Source: Acidimicrobiaceae bacterium (lineage in GTDB: Bacteria; Actinomycetota; Acidimicrobiia; Acidimicrobiales; Acidimicrobiaceae). From it: a stretch of 5,489 nucleotides of DNA. How positions within the stretch are numbered: position 1 is the stretch's first letter; every line of letters begins with the position of its first letter. The position numbers and the translations under genes are program-made. Shown piece by piece: positions 1 through 5,489 of this stretch. The stretch is taken from contig JABEUO010000152.1 in the NCBI GenBank assembly GCA_013044415.1, positions 1 to 5,489 of the forward strand. The letters are read 5' to 3'. Below the pieces are notes generated by a model. The model saw only the letters and a program-made list of their open reading frames with translations. It made no database searches and was not told the DNA's origin.

Positions 1-6
1 CTCCAA

Positions 7-999
7 TCAGCTTCCTCCACCCAATACCTTTGACACCTGGAGGACGGAAGCAGTTCCGATTGGCCCATGATTGACGACAATGCCCCCACTTGGAAAGAAA
101 GTATTGGTAACACGAGATGGAGGCAATAGCGAGATCGAGATCTGCCTCGAAACCGCTAAAGAGCATCCTGTTGGATCAAATGGTAAGCTCTCGTCCACAC
201 TCAAGGTGAACTTTCCAGTTTTCAAGTTGCCCGATGCAGACTCGGAAAAGACCTGTCCGCAGCTTGAAGTGCTAAGGCCAACCTGAACGACGCCGGCACC
301 ATCAATGCTCTTTAGAATCCAAGGTACCGACTCCACCTTACGAGCGGGCCCTATTATTGGCCCAGAAATAGCTCCACCGCAAGGTAGTTGACCTCGGCTA
401 TCGTAGGCGAAGGCGCCCAATCCCCCGCGGCCATAAATCACGACAGCAAAGTAAATCGGCTTAGCTGCAGCTTTGAGAGCATTTGATTCCTTTGAGGTCC
501 TCATCGCAGGGCAGCTAGTAATCTCACCCCAGGCTATTCCGACCCAGGCGGGACGGTGGTCCACTTTTAAACCACCAAGGGCTTGCTTCGAACCGGATAG
601 CGAAACCAGGCCGAAGCCCAAGATGGCATTTAGGTGGGCACCTTCCTCGGAGGTGGACGACCTAAATAACTTAGCGGCTTGACTCCAGGTCAGTCCTAGA
701 TGCTTCCTGGCACTTCCAGAAGCCATTGGAGAGATAGACAATCCGCCGAGTCGAACACCTTTTACAAAAACTCCGCTTGCAACATCATCTCCTGAGGGGG
801 AAGTCACGTATCTGTCCGGAGTTACCAAAGGTGCATTGGCTGGGCTATCCTGTGATGTTGGTCCACACGCCGCAACTAGCAACGCAAAACAAATAACCAA
901 TAGTGGGCTGGATCGCAAAAATCGACCGATTAACTTCCGCGTTTTGGGGGAAATCGGCCGACTCAAATTAGGGGCCGGCCGATTCCGATAATGGAGCAA
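7..999 (-). CDS. Predicted secreted lipoprotein of unknown function
   Basis: The product is 330 residues and I do not recognise its family. Residues 28-45 form a hydrophobic stretch ending in the lipobox LVAAC, with Cys45 as the predicted lipidated residue, so the mature protein should sit on the outer face of the cell membrane. A Ser/Pro/Asp-rich linker follows (about 46-70). The rest looks like a soluble beta-rich domain with four cysteines (163, 207, 247, 279) that could form two disulfides. The start is uncertain. The assigned codon is TTG at 999, the first start after an in-frame TGA near 1064; a GGGAG lies only 2 bases upstream, which is short for a ribosome site. TTG codons at 966 and 918 are alternatives, and the last would give a compact, typical lipoprotein signal. 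The stop is 3 codons from the window edge, so any downstream partner is not visible. Secretion and lipidation are well supported; function is unknown. Confidence 0.8.
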   Translation of the reverse strand: MLHYRNRPAPNLSRPISPKTRKLIGRFLRSSPLLVICFALLVAACGPTSQDSPANAPLVTPDRYVTSPSGDDVASGVFVKGVRLGGLSISPMASGSARKHLGLTWSQAAKLFRSSTSEEGAHLNAILGFGLVSLSGSKQALGGLKVDHRPAWVGIAWGEITSCPAMRTSKESNALKAAAKPIYFAVVIYGRGGLGAFAYDSRGQLPCGGAISGPIIGPARKVESVPWILKSIDGAGVVQVGLSTSSCGQVFSESASGNLKTGKFTLSVDESLPFDPTGCSLAVSRQISISLLPPSRVTNTFFPSGGIVVNHGPIGTASVLQVSKVLGGGS

Positions 1000-1998
1000 A
1001 ACTCCCGCCGTCGTAGAAATCCCGGGCCAGACATTTCGATGAACCTCTTTTGGGATATTCGGTCAACCGTCGTCGACTGAAACCGAAACTGATCAATGAG
1101 TCGACAAATGCCAACCGACTTATCGTGCCAAGTGAAACAATTTCGACTCTATTACAAAACTACCCCTCGACATCCCTGCCCAGGTAATCATGGCCTCGAT
1201 TTTGAAATCTACCAAAGTGTGATCGCTCCGTCCAATTCGGACACTCGTGGGGGCTTGGCTATGGCGAGCGCAAGTGCCCGGCGAAAATGCCCAGCGCTAA
1301 GCTCGTGGCACCACCCTCAGCAAAATGGACAATTGATCAATTGATCTGACTTTAACTTACGGAGTCTCATCTAATGCTCAGAGATAGATTCCAATGACTC
1401 GACGGAGGATAACCTTTAGAGCAGTGGAGCGGATGGCGTCCGAGCAGATGCAGACTCCGCAACTCTCACCGGGTCGGCCTCGGTCACCTGCTTAGATGTG
1501 GGTCGGAAATCACATCCAGGCACAATTTGGAGCCGAATGATTAAGGCGCTTTATTCTTGACCTAAAAACTACAACATCCATGTCTAGCTGATACATTACT
1601 ACCAGCTACCCGAGATCAAATGAGACGATTCAAGGTCGTCCCAACAACAGTATGTTGGCACAACTACCACCCAACTATCAAAACCTCGACCTTACCCTAG
1701 GCTCGCAGATCCAAGGACCCCTTGCAAGCAATACCAATGTGTGGTATGCTACGAAAGGAAGCACCACCCTAACAAACCGTCCTCGACGGCCTAAGCGTAG
1801 GAGCTTCAGAAAGAGCTTACGATGGTATCAAGCTCGAGACTAATTACATTTCTCTCCTCCCTTCAAATTCCCCGGATTGATCCAAGCCGAATCAAAGTTC
1901 GCCTTCACCTTCCAGACTGGCTCGATCCACTCAGCGGGACTACTAAGCCCGTCTTGATTCCCGTCCCCGTTTACGCCTCTGAAAAAAGCACCACCAGA
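1000..1998. other. About 1 kb with no convincing gene; possible decayed coding DNA
   Basis: This stretch separates the lipoprotein gene, which reads away to the left, from the DUF3494 gene, which reads away to the right. It should therefore hold both promoters, but I could not pick convincing -35/-10 pairs. The frames I read are interrupted by stops. Open runs include 1120-1296 on the minus strand (59 codons between stops), 1096-1344 and 1652-1843 on the plus strand, and a run from 1420 on the plus strand containing SATLTGSASVTCLDV. None has a good ribosome site together with a recognisable domain. Some runs look protein-like, and shifting frame around 1776 and 1860 would join several of them, which would fit an old pseudogene. 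Opposite strands of the same DNA can look equally plausible, so this is a weak argument. No transposase motif or terminal inverted repeat was recognised. Confidence 0.5.
1330..1343. repeat. Perfect 14-bp palindrome
   Basis: The sequence CAATTGATCAATTG is its own reverse complement over all 14 bases. It lies in the gene-poor region, about 330 bases upstream of the lipoprotein start and about 660 bases upstream of the DUF3494 start. It has no loop, so it fits a site for a dimeric DNA-binding protein better than an RNA hairpin. It is AT-rich and could also have arisen by chance. No regulator is assigned. Confidence 0.4.
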
Positions 1999-2001
1999 TA
2001 A
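1822..2001 (+). CDS. Possible 59-residue ORF overlapping the start of the DUF3494 gene
   Basis: An ATG at 1822 opens a 59-codon frame whose TAA (1999-2001) overlaps the ATG of the DUF3494 gene by one base, as TAATG. A purine-rich AAAGAG (1810-1815) lies 6 bases before the ATG, a passable ribosome site. The protein has no signal peptide or recognised domain. It has a Ser/Leu-rich N-terminus, a middle containing IDPSRIKVRLHLPDWLDPL, and a Pro/Val-rich C-terminal part. The overlap matters because the DUF3494 ATG has no clear ribosome site of its own, so translational coupling would explain how it is translated. It may instead be a chance open frame or the tail of a decayed gene, because stops lie just upstream at 1792 and 1798. 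Confidence 0.27.
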   Translation: MVSSSRLITFLSSLQIPRIDPSRIKVRLHLPDWLDPLSGTTKPVLIPVPVYASEKSTTR

Positions 2002-3410
2002 TGCAGAGGCACCCATTTCTCAATATTTCTGTCATCGGTAAGTCGGTTAGGCTCTTTGCTCCTATCATCCTGGGTTCGTCCATGGTGATAGCCGGAGTCA
2101 TCTCCACGAGTGAGCCCGCTTTGGCAACGACTAGTTCACCTAGCCCCGTCGCAATAGGAACGGCGAGCACCTTTGCGATCCTTGCGGGCACTACCGTGAC
2201 CAATACCGGCTCCTCGACAATCTCGGGCAGCCTCGGACTTAGTCCTGGTAGCGCAGTCACGGGATTCCCACCGGGTATCGTCTCTAACGGCACCGAGTAC
2301 GTTGCCGATGCAGTCGCCACCCAGGCCCAGAGTGACCTCACTACCGCCTATTTGGACGCTGCGGGTAGAACGCCGGCAACTCCCGTGTCTACTTTGAGCC
2401 CTAACTTGAACTTAGGAGGACTTACCCTTGGACCAGGAATCTACTCATCGGCATCTTCACTAAATGTAACCGGGCAAGTAACACTCGACGCACAAGGGAA
2501 CCAGAATGCCGTCTTCATCTTTCAGACAACCTCTACGCTAACTACCGCTTCAAACAGCACGTTTACCCTCACCGGGGGTGCTCAGGCGTGTAACGTTTTC
2601 TGGCAAGTAGGTAGTTCGGCAGTTTTGGGGACTAACTCAACCTTTGATGGCACCATCCTGGCTCTCACCTCTGCGAGTTTGTTAACCGGTGCAAACGTCA
2701 ACGGAAGGGTACTCGCTAGAAATGGAGCGGTCACCCTTGAAGCAAACGTGATTTCCGTTCCGACCTGCACCGCGGCCTCTACGAGTTCTGCTACTTCGAT
2801 AGCAACTTCGGTCTCGGCTCCGACGATTCCCGTTGGTGGTAGCATCACAGACCATGCCATTTTAACCACCACACCCCTAGGCGGGACTCCGACCGGTTCG
2901 GTCCAGTTCTATATTTGCGGACCAAACGTTAGCTCCTGTTCCCCCACTTCTGGCGGTGCACTAAATTCCACCACGGCGCTGTTGAACGGCTCGGCAACCT
3001 CCGGAAGCTTCACTCCAACCTTGCCAGGCACTTACTGCTATGGAACGTCATACCTACCGCAGGGCGGGTCATTCTCGACAACCACTGAAACTGGTAGCAA
3101 CTCGAATAACGAATGCACCGTGGTAGTTGCCGCAAACACAGGGTCAGTTACTACCACCACCATCCCGCCTGCCCCGACCACGACCACGACCACGACCCCG
3201 ACCACGACCACGACCCCGACCACGACCCCGACCCCGAACACGACACAGTCTGCGTCGCCAGCTTCAGCCGGTCCCACGACGATAGTGGTTCCAGTCGCCG
3301 ATACTGGTAAGCCTTGGTCGTCCGAACTGTACTGGGTCATAGCGTCAGCATTTGCACTCAGCGGACTCGGCTTAGTTGGGCAATGGCTGCGAAAGAGAAA
3401 AATGGCTTAG
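2001..3410 (+). CDS. Secreted DUF3494 (ice-binding-like) surface protein with Ig-like domain, Thr/Pro stalk and C-terminal anchor
   Basis: The 469-residue protein begins with a signal peptide: Lys14/Arg17, a hydrophobic core at 18-35, and probable cleavage after ALA at 42. Residues about 50-253 carry the DUF3494 hallmarks: GTASTFAILAGTTVTNTG, GSLGLSPGSAVTGFPPG, LGPGIY, and QACNVFWQVGSSAVLGTNSTF. Residues about 264-376 look like an Ig-like repeat (PTGSVQFYICG) with Cys306, 313, 346 and 372. A Thr/Pro stalk (384-415) follows, then VADTG (432-436), a hydrophobic segment (443-462) and the tail RKRKMA. The family forms beta-solenoids; characterised members bind ice and some act as adhesins. Ice binding is not shown here, and an adhesin or surface-layer role is equally possible. 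The ATG is the only usable start, because an in-frame TGA lies at 1980; no good ribosome site precedes it. A hairpin follows 19 bases after the stop. Confidence 0.93.
   Translation: MQRHPFLNISVIGKSVRLFAPIILGSSMVIAGVISTSEPALATTSSPSPVAIGTASTFAILAGTTVTNTGSSTISGSLGLSPGSAVTGFPPGIVSNGTEYVADAVATQAQSDLTTAYLDAAGRTPATPVSTLSPNLNLGGLTLGPGIYSSASSLNVTGQVTLDAQGNQNAVFIFQTTSTLTTASNSTFTLTGGAQACNVFWQVGSSAVLGTNSTFDGTILALTSASLLTGANVNGRVLARNGAVTLEANVISVPTCTAASTSSATSIATSVSAPTIPVGGSITDHAILTTTPLGGTPTGSVQFYICGPNVSSCSPTSGGALNSTTALLNGSATSGSFTPTLPGTYCYGTSYLPQGGSFSTTTETGSNSNNECTVVVAANTGSVTTTTIPPAPTTTTTTTPTTTTTPTTTPTPNTTQSASPASAGPTTIVVPVADTGKPWSSELYWVIASAFALSGLGLVGQWLRKRKMA
3175..3240 (+). repeat. Hexanucleotide tandem repeat encoding the Thr/Pro stalk
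   Basis: Eleven consecutive 6-base units are present. The first ten are CGACCA or CGACCC and the last is the variant CGAACA. The repeat is in frame with the DUF3494 gene and encodes Thr-Thr and Thr-Pro pairs at about residues 392-413. Because each unit is two codons, gain or loss of units would change stalk length without a frameshift. The stalk probably holds the globular domains away from the cell surface and could carry O-linked sugars; both are inferences from composition. Confidence 0.9.
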
Positions 3411-3429
3411 CGGCTCGCAGCTATAAATT

Positions 3430-3465
3430 ACGCCCCGAGGTGCTCAAATAGTCGCCTCGGGGCGT
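3430..3465. terminator. Strong hairpin after the DUF3494 gene, probable terminator
   Basis: ACGCCCCGAGG (3430-3440) pairs perfectly with CCTCGGGGCGT (3455-3465). The stem is 11 bp and GC-rich, and it can extend inward by a T-G and a G-C pair, leaving a loop of about 10 bases. It begins 19 bases after the DUF3494 stop. No T-run follows on the plus strand; on the minus strand the stem is followed by AATTTATAG. It therefore fits the U-poor hairpin terminators common in actinobacteria and could also block read-through from the opposing operon. Confidence 0.75.
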
Positions 3466-3713
3466 CATCGTCTGAGGGGAAGTTATCCAGGAAACCCATA
3501 TTGCAAGACCTCGCCCAAAGCATGCCTTGCGGCTAGGCCACTCACGTCATTTGCTTGTCGGCAAATTTACAAAGCTAGGGTCACTCTTTAGAAGGCCAGC
3601 TATGCGCAACAGAGTAACGATACCGTATCGGCATGACTCTTCTCCGGGCTGCTTTCAAGCCGATAGGCTCCTTTAGACCTATTCGATAAGGTACGATATA
3701 GAGGCAAAGAACA
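3466..3713. other. Spacer between convergent genes; no gene seen
   Basis: I see no convincing gene in this stretch. It contains a short inverted repeat, ATTTGC/GCAAAT (3549-3554 and 3561-3566, 6-base loop), and a near-palindrome, CGATAC-C-GTATCG (3618-3630). A 24-codon frame at 3602-3676 on the plus strand has an AGAAGG 6 bases before its ATG, but it is very short and matches nothing I know. The stretch lies downstream of genes on both sides, so a promoter for either is not expected here. Confidence 0.5.
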
Positions 3714-3749
3714 GGAACGACGCGGAACTCTAGTTCCCAGCTCCGTTCC
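3714..3749 (-). terminator. Nested hairpin, probable terminator of the transporter operon
   Basis: An inner stem GGAACT/AGTTCC (3724-3729 with 3732-3737) is flanked by an outer stem GGAACG/CGTTCC (3714-3719 with 3744-3749), separated by small internal loops of 4 and 6 bases. Read on the minus strand it starts 38 bases after the stop of the small membrane protein gene and is followed by TGTTCTTTG, a loose T-rich tract. This placement fits a terminator. The repeated GGAAC/GTTCC arms could alternatively be a protein-binding site. Confidence 0.45.
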
Positions 3750-3787
3750 GATAATCAGCTAGTAGCCATTGAAATGGTCGCTTTAAA

Positions 3788-3943
3788 TTAGCGTCTTGGC
3801 TCGCCGCTTTTGCCCCGGTCCCTTTTTCGGTTCAGTCGACCAACTACGATAGTCGCTCCGCCCACCACCACAAGGAATCCAATCAAAACCAGCGCAGCAA
3901 AGATATAGGGCTGTGAAGACATCCCGGCCATCGGCATCGGCAC
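3788..3943 (-). CDS. Small single-pass membrane protein, coupled to the MFS transporter
   Basis: This 51-codon frame is easily missed. It starts at GTG (3943), 3 bases after the transporter stop (3947-3949), and ends at TAA (3788-3790). A consensus ribosome site, AAGGAGG (3954-3960), lies 10 bases before the GTG, inside the last codons of the transporter gene. ATG codons 3, 5 and 8 are alternative starts but lie farther from that site. Residues about 13-35 are a hydrophobic segment rich in Val, Leu, Ile and Gly (YIFAALVLIGFLVVVGGATI), followed by a basic tail, RLNRKRDRGK. That pattern predicts one membrane helix with the C-terminus in the cytoplasm. I do not recognise a family. The spacing suggests translational coupling and a possible role with the transporter, for example as a small regulatory or stabilising subunit; that role is inference. 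Confidence 0.72.
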   Translation of the reverse strand: MPMPMAGMSSQPYIFAALVLIGFLVVVGGATIVVGRLNRKRDRGKSGEPRR

Positions 3944-3946
3944 GAT

Positions 3947-5248
3947 CTAGATGCCTCCTTTAAATTCGTCCGCATTTGACTCCAATGCCCTGGTAATCTC
4001 GTGTCTTTTCAAGGCGAAGGGAACGCAAGCACATACGAACATCGCTCCTGGCAGTGCCAGGATTATGCCGGGAGATACCAAGGCGACCAGGGCGCCCCAT
4101 CCAATTCCTACAATACCCATGGTGCCGGTGGTCAGTGATAGCTGCACACTTGCCACTCGACCCCGCATGAGATCAGTCGAAGCACCTTGATTGGCCGAAT
4201 ATATTCCGGCCATGAAAACCGCTTGTGCACCGCCAGCAATCGCAGCTGAGATTATGTCGATGCCCAGGTTGTGGACTAGGCCCAAGCTAACCAAGGGCAG
4301 ACCGCTCAGTACCCCAGAGACCAACAGGATAGGTACCGCTGGTAAGCGACGTCCAAGTGCCATCATAAACAGAGGCCCGATCACCGACCCAAGTCCAAAG
4401 GACGTCAACAGCAAGCCGTATGCCCCGGCATTTCCATTTAGGTTCGTCGTAGCGACGGCCGGTAGTATCCCTACCGAAGCCATGGTTAGACTGCAGTGAA
4501 GTCCGACCCAAACCAACATCGTGGCAAGAGGTGCCTTCTTTCGGATATATTCAAACCCTTCGACAACCTGACCCACGACCCGGGGACGCTCTGTAATTCT
4601 TTCCGGAGTCGTCGCCTCATGCCGAATATGCCAGAGCATTCCAACACCAGCCAGATAAAAGCCCATACAAAGCATGAATGCCTCGCTCGGTCCCCATCCA
4701 GTCAGAACGATTGTGGCGATAGCCGGTCCGGTAAGCTCTGCCCCCTGTTGGGCTATTCGAGCCGTCATACTGGCATTCAAAAGTCTGTCCCGACCAACAA
4801 GATCTGGAATCATTGCCTGCCATGCTGGCCCCTGGATTGAATTTCCTATGCCTATGGCGGCGGTGAAAACCAGCAGGTAGAAAAGATTAAGCTCTCCAGT
4901 CGCTGCAAATATCGCTGCCAGAGCACAGCTAACGGCATTAACCAGCTGTCCGCTAGCGGCCATTCGGGCTCGATTTCTCCGGTCCGCTGCACTTCCAGCG
5001 AATAAACCGAAAAACATCGACGGAATTAGGAGTAACAGGCTCACCATGCTCGGCCAAAAAGATGAATGATGGCCTAGCCGATAGGCTTCCCAGCCTGCCA
5101 CGAGAATAACGGCGAATCGACCTGAGTTTCCGCTTAGAGCAGCGGTCCACACCCATCTAAAAGGGATCACCTCAAATGCGGAGAACATCTCCTTGAGGCC
5201 GCGGTTCGTGTCGCTTTCCTCCCACCCCTGGGCAGAATTCCTACTCAT
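3947..5248 (-). CDS. MFS transporter, MFS_3 (EntS-like) type, probable efflux permease
   Basis: The 433-residue protein has the size and alternating hydrophobic pattern of a 12-helix major facilitator. A motif-A-like loop between helices 2 and 3 reads GLFAGSAADRRNRAR (81-95), with Asp89 and Arg90/91. Features typical of the MFS_3/EntS-like branch are GNSIQGPAWQAMIPDLVGRD (135-154) followed by RLLNA, GAYGLLLTSFGLGSVIG (275-291) and MRGRVASV (361-368). A hydrophilic central loop (about 208-240) separates the two halves. Members export siderophores, drugs or other small molecules by proton antiport; the substrate here cannot be told. The ATG at 5248 is preceded by AGGG at 4 bases and AGGA at 11 bases. 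Met21 is a less likely start because AAGGAG abuts it with no spacer. The last codons contain the ribosome site of the next small gene, so the two form one unit. Confidence 0.92.
   Translation of the reverse strand: MSRNSAQGWEESDTNRGLKEMFSAFEVIPFRWVWTAALSGNSGRFAVILVAGWEAYRLGHHSSFWPSMVSLLLLIPSMFFGLFAGSAADRRNRARMAASGQLVNAVSCALAAIFAATGELNLFYLLVFTAAIGIGNSIQGPAWQAMIPDLVGRDRLLNASMTARIAQQGAELTGPAIATIVLTGWGPSEAFMLCMGFYLAGVGMLWHIRHEATTPERITERPRVVGQVVEGFEYIRKKAPLATMLVWVGLHCSLTMASVGILPAVATTNLNGNAGAYGLLLTSFGLGSVIGPLFMMALGRRLPAVPILLVSGVLSGLPLVSLGLVHNLGIDIISAAIAGGAQAVFMAGIYSANQGASTDLMRGRVASVQLSLTTGTMGIVGIGWGALVALVSPGIILALPGAMFVCACVPFALKRHEITRALESNADEFKGGI
3954..3960 (-). promoter_or_regulatory. Ribosome binding site of the small membrane protein, inside the transporter gene
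   Basis: AAGGAGG on the minus strand is a full-strength Shine-Dalgarno core. It lies within the final Lys-Gly-Gly-Ile codons of the transporter, 10 bases before the GTG at 3943. Such a strong match at this point is the main evidence that the 51-codon frame is translated. Confidence 0.75.
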
Positions 5249-5489
5249 TCATCCCTAATTCCTAATCACTTCTAAGGTTCCTCTGTAGACTTCACGCTAG
5301 CAGACCTTCCAGACAGCCATAAAAGACCAAGCTGAGCTCACAAGCCTGACCTTCAGCCGATAACGCTTCCGAAATGGCTCATCTGTTAGGGACTCTTCGG
5401 ATTTTAGTAGGGTCGAGCCGATTCCAAAAGATCCCAATTCACCCTTCCGGCATATAGAAGAGCTCTAATCCTGAAGTTACGGAAGTTGA
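5249..5489. other. Upstream region of the transporter operon; no gene seen
   Basis: These 241 bases should carry the promoter of the transporter operon, but no clear -35/-10 pair was found. On the minus strand, one frame is open from the window edge to a TAA at 5404-5406 (28 codons). It could be the tail of a gene beyond the edge, but it is too short to judge. No strong hairpin or RNA gene was recognised. Confidence 0.4.

Noticed and set aside
71..682. Plus-strand frames at 71-286 and 473-682
   Set aside because: They are antisense to the lipoprotein gene, which has a signal peptide and lipobox.
1038..1066. Possible promoter of the lipoprotein gene: TTGACC with TTCATC 17 bases downstream on the minus strand
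   Set aside because: The -35 is reasonable but the -10 matches the consensus at only two of six positions.
1096..1344. 82-residue plus-strand frame in the gap
   Set aside because: No ribosome site, no domain, odd composition, and an equally open frame on the opposite strand; not called as a gene.
1844..1862. Strong purine-rich AAGGGAGGAG on the minus strand followed by ATG
   Set aside because: The ATG is followed directly by TAA, so it opens no protein; probably chance.
1943..2872. Minus-strand open frames at 1943-2341 and 2582-2872
   Set aside because: Both lie opposite strongly supported DUF3494 coding sequence and show no domain of their own.
3038..3340. Minus-strand frame with long Val/Gly runs opposite the stalk region
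   Set aside because: It is the mirror image of the Thr/Pro repeat of the DUF3494 gene; the valine runs come from reading GGT/GTC on the other strand.
3602..3676. 24-codon plus-strand frame with AGAAGG 6 bases upstream
   Set aside because: Too short to judge, with no membrane segment or motif, and it lies in a spacer downstream of a terminator hairpin; a chance match is likely.
3951..4880. Plus-strand frames at 3951-4190, 4191-4499, 4496-4840 and 4674-4880
   Set aside because: They are antisense to the MFS transporter, whose family motifs run through the same bases.
5404..5489. Minus-strand frame open from the window edge
   Set aside because: Only 28 codons are visible, with no motif; it cannot be separated from chance.

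Overview
The window looks like chromosomal DNA from a bacterium of medium G+C content, roughly half GC by eye. I infer an actinobacterium, possibly of the Acidimicrobiia type. The reasons are the Thr/Pro-rich stalk on a surface protein, an LAXTG-like sorting motif, the TTG and GTG starts, and terminator hairpins without clear T-runs. No rRNA, tRNA, CRISPR array or complete insertion sequence was seen.

Layout. (1) At 7-999 on the minus strand is a predicted lipoprotein of unknown function with a clear lipobox and four cysteines in its mature part. (2) At about 1000-2000 lies a 1 kb stretch with no convincing gene. It holds short open frames that look partly protein-like but are broken by stops, a perfect 14-bp palindrome, and a possible 59-codon ORF whose stop overlaps the next gene's ATG by one base. 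(3) At 2001-3410 on the plus strand is the most recognisable gene: a secreted DUF3494 (ice-binding-like) protein with a signal peptide, the DUF3494 beta-solenoid domain, an Ig-like domain, a Thr/Pro stalk encoded by a hexanucleotide repeat, and a C-terminal anchor that resembles a sortase signal. A strong hairpin follows it. (4) At 3466-3787 is a spacer between convergent genes; it contains a nested hairpin placed to end the minus-strand operon. (5) At 3788-5248 on the minus strand is a two-gene unit: an MFS_3-type efflux transporter followed after 3 bases by a previously easy-to-miss 51-residue single-pass membrane protein. The Shine-Dalgarno sequence of the small gene lies inside the last codons of the transporter gene. 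(6) At 5249-5489 is the upstream region of the transporter, without a recognisable gene.

How the parts fit together. The lipoprotein, the DUF3494 surface protein and the transporter pair are all envelope proteins, but nothing in the sequence ties them into one pathway. The DUF3494 gene and the transporter operon converge on the 3.4-3.8 kb spacer, so they are separate transcription units. The tightest functional link is between the transporter and the small membrane protein, which appear translationally coupled. I see no clear evidence of a wholly new multi-gene system. The best candidates for new biology are the small membrane protein and the anchored multidomain DUF3494 protein.
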